This document shows positions 55,592 through 63,126 of a stretch of DNA of 64,000 nt, piece by piece; positions within the stretch are counted from its first letter, which is position 1; each line of letters starts with the position of its first letter. The stretch is from assembly GCA_033762735.1 (NCBI GenBank), contig JANRLJ010000040.1, positions 159,415 to 223,414 on the forward strand, in the 5' to 3' direction. The notes under the pieces were generated by a model. The model saw only the letters and a list, made by a program, of their open reading frames with translations, ran no database searches and was not told the origin of the DNA. Made by a program: the position numbers and the translations under genes. The stretch is from JANRLJ01 sp033762735 (GTDB taxonomy: Bacteria > Chloroflexota > Anaerolineae > Aggregatilineales > Phototrophicaceae).

Positions 55592-56896
55592 CTAAACCGT
55601 TTCCAGGTCTTCCAATAAGTGTGCACCCAATTTTACCAGCGTCTCCCCGAAGCCGGGGAAAGAATCACCCGCGCATTTGCTGTCATTGACGATAGTGCCT
55701 TCGTCCGCGACCATTCCGGCAACTGCCATACTCATCGCGACACGGTGATCGTCGTGGCCGTCTACCGTCGCGCCTATCAGCGTTTGCGGCCCTATGATGC
55801 GGAAGCCGTCTTCTGTCTCGGTGATGTCCGCGCCGAGTTTGCGCAGTTCACCCGCCATCACCGCGATGCGGTCGGTTTCCTTCACACGGAGTTCCTGCGC
55901 GTCCCGGACGACCGTCTCCCCTTCGGCATGGAGCGCCGCCACCATCAGCACCGGGAATTCGTCAATCATCCGCACGACCATCTCACCACCGATTGCCACG
56001 CCTTTCAGCGCACTGTGCCGCACCCGCAGATCGCCAACGGGTTCACCAGCCTCCTCGCTCTGATTGCTTATGGTGATGTCCGCGCCCATTTCCAGCAGTA
56101 CATCGAGCAGCCCCGTGCGAGTCTCGTTCAGGTTGACGTGTTCTATGGTGAGGTCGCTTCCCGGCACGATGCACCCGGCCACCAGCAGAAATGCGGCTGA
56201 TGAAAAGTCACCGGGCACAGTTAAATCCATCGGACGGAGTTCCGCGCCTGGCATGATGGTAGCATTGTTGCCGTCCACTTGGATGTTCGCGCCCATCGCC
56301 CGCAGCATCCGCTCAGTGTGGTCGCGGGCAGGCCCAGGCTGAATCACCGTCGTCGCGCCTTCCGCAAACAAGCCTGCTAGCAGCACGGCACTTTTCACCT
56401 GGGCGCTTGCCATCGGCAGCGTGTACTCGATACCCTTCAGCGTGGTTGGGGTAATGGTCAGTGGTGCGCGTCCCTCCATCGAGTCGATCTGTGCGCCCAT
56501 CAATCGCAGCGGATCAATGATGCGCTTCATCGGGCGGCGGCGGAGCTGGTCGCTGCCGTCCAGCACTGAGGCGAAGGGCTGCCCGGCCATGATGCCTGCC
56601 GCGAGGCGAATCCCCGTCCCGGCATTGACGAAATCGAGCGGCTTTTGTGGGGCGTGGAGTTGGCCGCCATAAACCGTCAGCGTGTTTGTATCATGTCGCT
56701 CCACCCGCACCCCAAGCGCCTGCACGCTTCGCAGCGAGGCATCAGTATCGCCCGCCGCCAGCCAGCCACGCACCTGCGTTTCGCCCTTCGCCAGCATCCC
56801 CATCAGGACGGCGCGATGCGAGATGGATTTGTCGCCGGGGACGCTCGTACTGCCGTGCAGCGCGACCCCCGGTTTAATGTTGAATGTGCCTGTCAT
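55592..56896 (-). CDS. aroA: EPSP synthase
   Basis: A 434-residue enzyme for the sixth shikimate step, adding enolpyruvyl to shikimate-3-phosphate. Motifs: SVPGDKSISHRAVLMGMLA, FVNAGTGIRL, SDQLRRRPMKRIIDPL, SAQVKSAVLLAGLFA and the C-terminal DHRVAMSMAV. ATG at 56896 fits AGGAG at 5 bases; an adjacent GTG at 56899 is too close. A 313-base gap with repeats separates it from tyrA. Confidence 0.97.
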   Translation of the reverse strand: MTGTFNIKPGVALHGSTSVPGDKSISHRAVLMGMLAKGETQVRGWLAAGDTDASLRSVQALGVRVERHDTNTLTVYGGQLHAPQKPLDFVNAGTGIRLAAGIMAGQPFASVLDGSDQLRRRPMKRIIDPLRLMGAQIDSMEGRAPLTITPTTLKGIEYTLPMASAQVKSAVLLAGLFAEGATTVIQPGPARDHTERMLRAMGANIQVDGNNATIMPGAELRPMDLTVPGDFSSAAFLLVAGCIVPGSDLTIEHVNLNETRTGLLDVLLEMGADITISNQSEEAGEPVGDLRVRHSALKGVAIGGEMVVRMIDEFPVLMVAALHAEGETVVRDAQELRVKETDRIAVMAGELRKLGADITETEDGFRIIGPQTLIGATVDGHDDHRVAMSMAVAGMVADEGTIVNDSKCAGDSFPGFGETLVKLGAHLLEDLETV

Positions 56897-56927
56897 CACT
56901 TCTCCTGTCGTTTATCGATACCAATTT

Positions 56928-57145
56928 GAACCGCCAAGACGCAAAGAACGCCAAGAAAGTTTTGAAATCGCAACACCGCGCAAAAAGCATTGAACCACAG
57001 AGAACACAGAGCGCACAGAGATCAAGTTCAAAAGCTTGGCGCTTTTGGCGGTTAAGCTGCTCAATATACTTTTGAGAGATTACTCCTGCACTCTCGACCA
57101 TCCACGAGGGCTGTTTGTACGGGCGACGCGGCGCATCGCCGCTAC
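56928..57145. repeat. Mixed dispersed repeats between tyrA and aroA
   Basis: The gap holds four kinds of repeat: CCGCCAAGACGC / AACGCCAAG (56928-56957), CCACAGAGAACACAGAG (56991-57020), an inverted relative CTTGGCGCTTTTGGCGG (57034-57055), and a GTACGGGCG/CGCCGCTAC palindrome (57117-57145). CACTCTCAACTCAGTACTC-like repeats run into the tyrA stop. No gene or promoter is visible here. Confidence 0.8.
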
Positions 57146-57209
57146 GATTATTCGCGTTCGTTTTGATAGTTCAATTTCCACTCGGCACTCTCAACTCAGT
57201 ACTCGGTAC

Positions 57210-58097
57210 TCATGACTTCTTGAGATACTGGTCTGCCCAGTCCAGCCGCGCCTGACGAATCGGCTTGAGCGACTCCGCCAGATGTACCTCGTCACGGGCG
57301 ATCAGCATTTTTTCCAGCAGCGCCAACTGCACCCGGAACTGCGCCAGCAGCACGGCAATGGCCTGTGTGTTGGTGCTGAGGATGTCGCCCATCATCTGAA
57401 TATCGCTGCCCGCCACGCGCGACATGTCGCGGAAGCTGCCCGCCGCAAGCTGCCAGACGGCCTCGTCGTCCTGCGCTTCGGTGGCGGCGGTCGCCACCAG
57501 CGCAGCGCTCAGCAGATACGGCAGATGGCTGATGGTTGCCACGACCCGATCATGCCGCTCCGCCTCCATCTCATACGGCACCGCGCCGAGTGCCTCAATC
57601 AGACCAAGCGCCCGCAGCCGTGTGGCGGGGGTGGTACGTCGAGTGGCGCACAGCACGAACGGCCTGCCCTGATAGAGACTCGCGTCGCTGGCCTGAACGC
57701 CGCTGTTTTCCTTCCCGGTCATAGGATGGCCGCCGATGGCGTGAATGCCAATGGGCAGCCGCCCCATCGCCTCGCAGATGTCCTGCTTCGTACTGCCGAT
57801 GTCGATCAGCAGTGTGTTCGAGCGCAGATACGACCCTATACGATTGCGCACCATTTGCAGGATGATGCGAACGGGCGCACACAGAATGACGGTATCCGCC
57901 TCTGCCACCCCTGTCCTCAGGTCTTCCGTACCACAGTCGATGATACCCTGTTCAAGTGCATAATCGAGGGACTCGCGGTTGAGATCAATCCCGGTAATGG
58001 TATCGGCAAAAGGCCGCAGTGCCAGCGCCATTGAGCCGCCCATCAACCCCAGGCCGACGACGGCTAAATGGCGCGTTGTGAAGTTCCCTGGCGACAT
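57210..58097 (-). CDS. tyrA: Prephenate dehydrogenase
   Basis: A 295-residue NAD-dependent enzyme that makes 4-hydroxyphenylpyruvate for tyrosine. The nucleotide loop is AVVGLGLMGGSMALAL, followed by IDIGSTKQDI, GGHPMTGKENSGV and the helical C-terminal domain. No ACT domain is present, so regulation by tyrosine is not built into this chain. It starts 3 bases after aroF. Confidence 0.94.
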   Translation of the reverse strand: MSPGNFTTRHLAVVGLGLMGGSMALALRPFADTITGIDLNRESLDYALEQGIIDCGTEDLRTGVAEADTVILCAPVRIILQMVRNRIGSYLRSNTLLIDIGSTKQDICEAMGRLPIGIHAIGGHPMTGKENSGVQASDASLYQGRPFVLCATRRTTPATRLRALGLIEALGAVPYEMEAERHDRVVATISHLPYLLSAALVATAATEAQDDEAVWQLAAGSFRDMSRVAGSDIQMMGDILSTNTQAIAVLLAQFRVQLALLEKMLIARDEVHLAESLKPIRQARLDWADQYLKKS

Positions 58098-58100
58098 ACG

Positions 58101-59117
58101 TTACGCGGTGCGCCCCACTGCCTGCGCCACCGCCCGCACCCGCTGCATCATCGCATCGAAAGCTCTGGGCGTTAGGCTCTGGCGACCGTCGGACATGGCT
58201 TCTTCCGGCTTGAGATGCACTTCCACGATCAGCCCGTCCGCCCCGGCAGCCACCGCCGCCCGCGCCACAGGCTCAACATATTCCGAATAGCCCACGCCGT
58301 GACTGGGATCAGCAATCACGGGTAGATGCGTCAGATGCTTCAGCACGGGAATCGCGTTGATGTCGAGCGTGTTACGGGTGTATTTCTCGAAAGTGCGGAT
58401 GCCGCGTTCACACAGGATGACGCGCTGGTTGCCATGCGCCAGCACATACTCCGCCGCCATCAGCAAATCCTCGATGGTGCTGCTCATGCCGCGTTTGATA
58501 AGGACGGTGTGCTGGCTTTCGCCCGCCGCGTTGAGCAGCGTGAAATTCTGCATATTGCGCGCGCCGATTTGCAGCACATCGGCATACTGGCACACCATCG
58601 GCACCAGCGCCGGATCCATCACCTCGGTCACGATGGGCAGCCCGCTGACTTCCCGCGCTTCCGCCAGCCATTGCAGTCCCTTCTCGCCGTGTCCCTGGAA
58701 GCTGTAGGGCGAGGTGCGCGGCTTAAAAGCCCCACCGCGCAGCGCCGTCGCCCCGGCCTCTTTCATCGCGCAGGCCGTCTCGATGATCTGCTCCCGACTT
58801 TCGACGGAGCATGGCCCCGCGATGACCAGCACCTTTTCCGCGCCGAGCTTCGCGCCGTTGAGCGGGACGTGGGTATCGCGCGGGTGGAACTGACGGCTGG
58901 CGAGCTTATAGGGAACAGACACCCGCATTACCTTGTCCACGCCTGACAGCATCTCGTAATGCTCCTGCTTAAGCGGCGTCGGGCTTTCCCCCACCACCCC
59001 GATAATCGTGCGCTCCTCACCTTCGGAAAGATGCGCCCGGTAGCCATCGCACTCAATCCGCGCGATCACGTCCGCGATCTGCCCGGCGCTTGCTGTCGGA
59101 GCCATCACCACAATCAT
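58101..59117 (-). CDS. aroF: DAHP synthase, KDO8P-synthase-like type
   Basis: A 338-residue enzyme for the first shikimate step (phosphoenolpyruvate plus erythrose-4-phosphate). An N-terminal ferredoxin-like regulatory domain (about 1-70) precedes a type I-beta barrel with VIAGPCSVESREQIIETA, GGAFKPRTSPYSFQG, LLKRGMSSTIEDLL-like residues, ILCERGIRTFEKYTRNTLD and ADPSHGVG. The N-terminal domain is the usual seat of Tyr/Phe feedback. The start overlaps the aroH stop by 4 bases. Confidence 0.95.
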   Translation of the reverse strand: MIVVMAPTASAGQIADVIARIECDGYRAHLSEGEERTIIGVVGESPTPLKQEHYEMLSGVDKVMRVSVPYKLASRQFHPRDTHVPLNGAKLGAEKVLVIAGPCSVESREQIIETACAMKEAGATALRGGAFKPRTSPYSFQGHGEKGLQWLAEAREVSGLPIVTEVMDPALVPMVCQYADVLQIGARNMQNFTLLNAAGESQHTVLIKRGMSSTIEDLLMAAEYVLAHGNQRVILCERGIRTFEKYTRNTLDINAIPVLKHLTHLPVIADPSHGVGYSEYVEPVARAAVAAGADGLIVEVHLKPEEAMSDGRQSLTPRAFDAMMQRVRAVAQAVGRTA

Positions 59118-59518
59118 CGATGCACCTCGTTCCCGTTCAGGATAATCTTGTTGGTTGGATAAAGGTCAGGGCGCAGCGTTTCAGCCCCGCGCATGTAGAC
59201 ATGGACAATTTCGTCCAGCCGCTTTTCGGTGTTCCAGTGGATGAGGATTCGCAGGCAGCACGCCAGCCCTCCCGGCACATCAATTTCCTGGCAGCCCATC
59301 AGCGCAGTTTGCGTCCACCCGACTTCGCGGGCAGCGGCAGCGGGATAGACCGCGTTCAGATCAGGTGTGGTAGAAAAAATCACGCTGGCGACGAATTCCT
59401 CCTCGATGCCGTTGGCCTCGATCATTGCCAGCAGCAGTTCCTTTGCCGCCTCTGTAATCGCTGCACCAGTATTTTCCGGCACGGTCGTCGCCCCCCGCAC
59501 CCCGCGAAACATCAACAT
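59114..59518 (-). CDS. aroH: Chorismate mutase, AroH type
   Basis: A 134-residue trimeric-type chorismate mutase. Signatures are FRGVRGATTVPENT, VIFSTTPDLNAVYPA and QEIDVPGGLACCLRILIHW, with the active-site Arg in GVRG and Arg in ILIH context. It is the first gene after the leader attenuator; GAGGAG lies 9 bases before the ATG. It diverts chorismate to prephenate for the Phe/Tyr branch, which fits a Phe/Tyr-sensing leader. Confidence 0.95.
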   Translation of the reverse strand: MLMFRGVRGATTVPENTGAAITEAAKELLLAMIEANGIEEEFVASVIFSTTPDLNAVYPAAAAREVGWTQTALMGCQEIDVPGGLACCLRILIHWNTEKRLDEIVHVYMRGAETLRPDLYPTNKIILNGNEVHR

Positions 59519-59574
59519 AAACCCCTGCTCCTCTGTGCAATTCTGCCCTGTGCGCTGTCTTTGTGACGTGCAAC

Positions 59575-59604
59575 AAAAAAGGCGCGGAGCGTTTGCCCTG
59601 CGCC
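59575..59604 (-). terminator. Rho-independent terminator in the aro leader (attenuator)
   Basis: On the minus strand GGCGCAGGGC (59604-59595) pairs with GCTCCGCGCC (59590-59581) around an AAAC loop, with one mismatch and one G-U pair, then TTTTTT. It lies 24 bases after the leader stop codon and about 56 bases before the aroH start, the position expected for an attenuator. Confidence 0.85.
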
Positions 59605-59628
59605 TTCTGATTGCTGTCGTTGTTTTCC

Positions 59629-59733
59629 CTAACGAACCATCAACCCATGCCCAGCGTACAACGCCCGATGCTCTACGATGTCGGTAAAGTAATAAAAGTA
59701 GTAGAAATAGGGCGCGAAGTGCTGGCTTTGCAC
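59629..59733 (-). CDS. Phe/Tyr-rich leader peptide of the aro operon
   Basis: A 34-codon frame beginning at GTG (59733) and ending at TAG. Codons 6-16 read FAPYFYYFYYF: 9 of 11 are Phe or Tyr, with eight in a row at 59709-59686. The peptide shows no other feature and is probably made only to test ribosome speed, as in the E. coli pheA leader. The GTG is the only plausible start between the promoter at 59775-59804 and the aromatic run; its Shine-Dalgarno (ACGAG) is weak. The frame is open further upstream, but that part precedes the promoter. Confidence 0.75.
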   Translation of the reverse strand: MQSQHFAPYFYYFYYFTDIVEHRALYAGHGLMVR

Positions 59734-59774
59734 GATGGTATCGCTCGTCAGTGAATGACTATCAGATAGGACAG

Positions 59775-59804
59775 AGCATAGCCAATGTAAGGACGGGCTG
59801 TCAA
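59775..59804 (-). promoter_or_regulatory. Promoter of the aro leader and operon
   Basis: On the minus strand a consensus -35 TTGACA (59799-59804) and -10 TATGCT (59775-59780) are 18 bases apart. The predicted transcript start near 59768 is about 35 bases before the leader start codon. The bases 59805-59928, between it and trpA, show no gene. Confidence 0.7.
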
Positions 59805-59928
59805 CAGAAGGCTGGCGGCTCCTTATCTCATTTGGACGAAACGTTAGCGCGGGCGGCGGCTGATGGAATAAACCTGCCAAAAAACCACAGCAAGGGAAAA
59901 TAAAATTCCTTCAAACGACAAAAATCAA

Positions 59929-60753
59929 TCAGGAATTCGGCTCAGCCCCATCAAGCGCCCAGCGCAGGCTGGCAGCGAGAATTCTGACGGCCTGCGCGTC
60001 CTTCTGCTGACGCTCACGGATGAGGGCGCTGGCGACGATAAAGCCATCCACCAACCCGTTCATCTGCCGCGCCTGCTGCGGTGTACTGATGCCGAACCCC
60101 AGCACCAGCGGCTTATCCGTCAACGAGCGGACACGAGCGATGAAGTCGGTCAAATCGGGCGGGAGTTCACGACGTGCACCTGTTATCCCCGTGACCGAAA
60201 TCACATAGATAAAGCCCGTTGCCTGCGCCGCCACATATTCAATCCGCTCCGGTTGGCTGGTAGGCGCGACGAAAAACACCAGCGCCATCCCTTCCCGCTC
60301 ACACACGCTCAACAGGTGCTTTTCTTCCGGCGGCAGATCGGGGATGATAAACCCCTGTGCGCCGCTGGCCTTCGCTTCCAGCACGAATTTCTCCACCCCA
60401 TACGCAAGCACGGGGTTCAGATAGCTGAACAGCAGAATCGGCTGGTGAACGCCCCGCGCCCGCAAATCGCGCACCGCACGCAGCCCATCGGCGACCCCAA
60501 TACCGTTATCCAGCGCGACCTGACTGGCGGCCTGAATGGTCGGCCCATCGGCCAGCGGATCACTGAACGGAATGCCAATCTCGAAACCATCTACATCCTC
60601 CGCCGACATCGCCGCCAGAATATCAATTGATTCGGCGTAAGTCGGAAAGCCAACCGTAAAGAACGGGAGAAACGCCGCCCGCCCTTTGGCCTTCGCCCGT
60701 GCGAACATGGCCGCAATTGCGTCCAGGCCTGTCATCGTCATGGTGCTGCTCAT
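59929..60753 (-). CDS. trpA: Tryptophan synthase alpha chain
   Basis: A 274-residue TIM barrel that splits indole-3-glycerol phosphate. Catalytic Glu is in VDGFEIGIPFSDPLADGP and Asp in the same loop; AFLPFFTVGFPTYAES and VISVTGITGARRELP are also typical. Its start overlaps the stop of the TIR gene by 4 bases. It is separated from trpB by four other genes, an unusual arrangement. Confidence 0.97.
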   Translation of the reverse strand: MSSTMTMTGLDAIAAMFARAKAKGRAAFLPFFTVGFPTYAESIDILAAMSAEDVDGFEIGIPFSDPLADGPTIQAASQVALDNGIGVADGLRAVRDLRARGVHQPILLFSYLNPVLAYGVEKFVLEAKASGAQGFIIPDLPPEEKHLLSVCEREGMALVFFVAPTSQPERIEYVAAQATGFIYVISVTGITGARRELPPDLTDFIARVRSLTDKPLVLGFGISTPQQARQMNGLVDGFIVASALIRERQQKDAQAVRILAASLRWALDGAEPNS

Positions 60754-61466
60754 CGCCGTTCCCCCTCGTTTAAAAACACCACTTCCAACTGTGCGCCCGG
60801 TTCCACCCCGACTTCATGCAGCAGCAGCCGGTCGCGGTCAACGTCGTTCCGCACGGTGTATTCCTGCCCGGTCACTTTGTCCCGCAGCAGCCAGCGTTCA
60901 CCATACGTCCCGCGTTCGATGCCGCGCCATAGCAGCGTTGCCCATATAACGTTGAGAAAAATTCGTATTGTCGGATAATCGGAATACACAAATGCCACAC
61001 GAGTACGCTCTAAATCCAGCGGAAAACGTGCTTCCACGAAGATCATTCCCTCCCGCCGCGCCAGCGCAATCGGGCCCTCCGGACGGCTGTCCGGCGCACC
61101 GAGAACCTCGCTTAGCTCCCGAAACGCTACCGCGAAAGGACGATTCTCGAACTCGATTCGCTGTAAGCGCCTTAATCGCATCGGCACATTGCAGGCGCGG
61201 TAGCCAATCGGGATGATGATCTTGCCTTCATCCAGCGCATAGCTCCACTCGTCCGCCACGTTCTGCGAGGCAGCAGCATCCGGTGAAAGCACGACAATCA
61301 GATGGGAACGCTGCTGAATCGCCTGCTCAATCTCGACATCCCAGCGATCACCCGCGTCAATGCCGCGCCGATCCATCCAGGCATCGTATCCCTTGCTGAG
61401 CAAAAGCCGATGCAGCAGATCGACGAATTCGCTGTCGCGCCGCGAGTAGGAGATAAAGACGCTCAT
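60750..61466 (-). CDS. TIR-domain protein with ubiquitin-like C-terminus
   Basis: A 238-residue protein. The TIR domain (about 1-130) starts VFISYSRRDSEFVDLLHRLL, has the BB-loop MDRRGIDAGDRW, and carries Glu73 in NVADEWSYALDEGK, aligned by eye with the NAD-cleaving Glu of SARM1. Residues about 155-234 end RLLLHEVGVEPGAQLEVVF, a pattern seen in YukD/EsaB-like ubiquitin folds. No membrane helix. It may hydrolyse NAD or act as a scaffold. Its start and stop codons overlap both neighbours by 4 bases. Confidence 0.82.
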   Translation of the reverse strand: MSVFISYSRRDSEFVDLLHRLLLSKGYDAWMDRRGIDAGDRWDVEIEQAIQQRSHLIVVLSPDAAASQNVADEWSYALDEGKIIIPIGYRACNVPMRLRRLQRIEFENRPFAVAFRELSEVLGAPDSRPEGPIALARREGMIFVEARFPLDLERTRVAFVYSDYPTIRIFLNVIWATLLWRGIERGTYGERWLLRDKVTGQEYTVRNDVDRDRLLLHEVGVEPGAQLEVVFLNEGERR

Positions 61467-62260
61467 CCCGGCTCACCCCGCGTCTGTTCCATCACCCGAA
61501 ACCCGGCCTGAATAATATTCTGCGCGACACGCACCCGCAGCGCCCAATGGACAGGATCAGCATCTTTTTCTGCTGCCAGGGAGGTCTGCTGTTGGGCAGT
61601 AGCAGCCTGGGGCAGATAACGATCAGCCGTTTCCCAGTCCAGCCCATCGACTTCGGCATAATCCAGCGAAAAACTGCGCTGCTGGAGCAGAATCGGCCAC
61701 GCGACATCCATGTGCAGCGCATCCCCATTCGCATTAGCCGCCATCAGATAATCAGCGGCGCGGCGGCTAAAGCCCTTCGACCCGGCGCAAAAATCGACGG
61801 TACTATGTTCAGTGAATGCGGCTTCCTGCTGGCGGAACCAGTGTGTAAAGACCTCATTCACCAGCCGTTCCGTTTCGATCAGTGAGCGGGGATGGGTGGC
61901 ATAGGCCGCTTCCGTCCGACCGATAATCAGGCAATCGCTCATCTGCAACCGTGCGACCGTCTGCACGAGTTCACCTGGACAAAGCTCAATCCAGCGAAGC
62001 AGCCGATCCATATCCACATAATGCACGAAATCGCAGGGCGTCCGCAGCGCCAGCTTCATCACGTCATGCCGTCCGCTCCAATCCCCATAGACCACATACG
62101 GCACATTCAGCCGTTCCAGTCCAGCCCGTATGTCGGCATGTGCGTCCGGGTTGAGCGCGACAACAATACGGTTATAGATGTTATGCAGGCGCGGCAGAAA
62201 GCGCTCGAAGCGGGCAAACTCGCCTCGTTCTTGCCAGGCACAGGCTAAGGTGATTCGCAT
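61463..62260 (-). CDS. GT-A-like protein of unknown function
   Basis: A 265-residue soluble protein. The N-terminal 90 residues alternate strands and helices like a GT-A nucleotide-sugar domain, with a DMD motif (Asp83, Asp85 in HYVDMDRLLRW) that could bind a metal. A second half includes FCAGSKGFSRRAADYL. A glycosyltransferase is the best guess but no family is recognised. It overlaps the TIR gene and follows a Nudix gene by 2 bases. Confidence 0.6.
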   Translation of the reverse strand: MRITLACAWQERGEFARFERFLPRLHNIYNRIVVALNPDAHADIRAGLERLNVPYVVYGDWSGRHDVMKLALRTPCDFVHYVDMDRLLRWIELCPGELVQTVARLQMSDCLIIGRTEAAYATHPRSLIETERLVNEVFTHWFRQQEAAFTEHSTVDFCAGSKGFSRRAADYLMAANANGDALHMDVAWPILLQQRSFSLDYAEVDGLDWETADRYLPQAATAQQQTSLAAEKDADPVHWALRVRVAQNIIQAGFRVMEQTRGEPG

Positions 62261-62262
62261 GG

Positions 62263-62682
62263 CTATCGCTTTCGTCCCTGAAAGTAGGCGCGTAAAGGAA
62301 TATGCTGATCGAACGCCAGCAGCAGGTCGGCACTGTCTTCCGCCGAGAAATAGCGCATGGCCTGTCCTTCATAGAGCGTCAGGGTGTTGATGTCGTAAGG
62401 CATCTCCCCGACGTAAACATGATTGGTCACGGTCAGTTCGCCAGGTCGAGTCCGCACCGGGCAAATGTACTCCGACCACAGACGCAGCGGCAGGGTAATA
62501 TCGAGTTCTTCGCGTAGTTCGCGCTGGATGGCCTCATCGGGGGTTTCCCCTGCCTCCACCTGTCCGCCGAAGATCGTCCAGTATCCGGCATAGACCAGCC
62601 CCGGCTTCTCGTCGCGCTGTTGCAGCAGTACTCGCCCATCCACGCCGACCAGAATGGCGCATACAACTGATTTGTGCTTCAA
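62263..62682 (-). CDS. Nudix hydrolase
   Basis: A 139-residue single-domain Nudix protein. The box is GGQVEAGETPDEAIQREL continuing REELDI, complete for GX5EX7REUXEEXGU except the last Gly. Such enzymes cut nucleotide diphosphates linked to another group, for example oxidised dNTPs, ADP-ribose or NAD(H). Translation starts at TTG, overlapping the stop of the previous Nudix gene, with no ATG nearby. Confidence 0.9.
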   Translation of the reverse strand: MKHKSVVCAILVGVDGRVLLQQRDEKPGLVYAGYWTIFGGQVEAGETPDEAIQRELREELDITLPLRLWSEYICPVRTRPGELTVTNHVYVGEMPYDINTLTLYEGQAMRYFSAEDSADLLLAFDQHIPLRAYFQGRKR

Positions 62683-63104
62683 AATCCGAACAACTCCCTG
62701 ACTGCAAAAAACTCGCGGAACAACATCTCAAAGCCAAAGGCAATCGGCAGCCGATCCAGATCAGCCACGCCGATATAGGCCGCGCCGCGTCCCTCATGCA
62801 CCCGAATGTCGCTCACGAGGCGGTCAATGCGCCCGACGAAAACATAAATTTCCAGCATCGCGATTTTGTCGCCATTCAGCCTGAGCTGCGGCACCATCTT
62901 CCACAGGCGCATGTCGGGCGCGAATTCGATCTCTTCCACCAGCTCCCGCCGCATGGCCTGCTGTGGGGTTTCGCCCGCTTCCACCGCGCCGCCGAAGGTC
63001 GTCCAGGCATCGGGAAAACGCCTGACCCGGTCATCGCGCTGCTGGAGCAGGATTTTGCCTTCGGGATTGACCAGAATGGCGCTGACGGTCTGCACCACCT
63101 CCAT
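62679..63104 (-). CDS. Nudix hydrolase
   Basis: A 141-residue Nudix protein related to its neighbour, probably by an old duplication. The box is GGAVEAGETPQQAMRREL continuing VEEIEF. GGAGGT lies 6 bases before ATG 63104; a TTG at 63107 is too close. It starts 22 bases after trpB. The substrate is not predictable. Confidence 0.9.
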   Translation of the reverse strand: MEVVQTVSAILVNPEGKILLQQRDDRVRRFPDAWTTFGGAVEAGETPQQAMRRELVEEIEFAPDMRLWKMVPQLRLNGDKIAMLEIYVFVGRIDRLVSDIRVHEGRGAAYIGVADLDRLPIAFGFEMLFREFFAVRELFGF

Positions 63105-63126
63105 CAAGGCACCTCCATCGGAGGCC

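Noticed and set aside
59734..59880. Longer 83-residue version of the leader frame starting at TTG 59880
   Set aside because: The added part lies upstream of and across the promoter at 59775-59804 and shows no Shine-Dalgarno or protein-like pattern.
59519..59928. T-box riboswitch before aroH
   Set aside because: No AGGGTGG-type T-box sequence is seen upstream of the terminator; the aromatic-codon frame explains the layout better.
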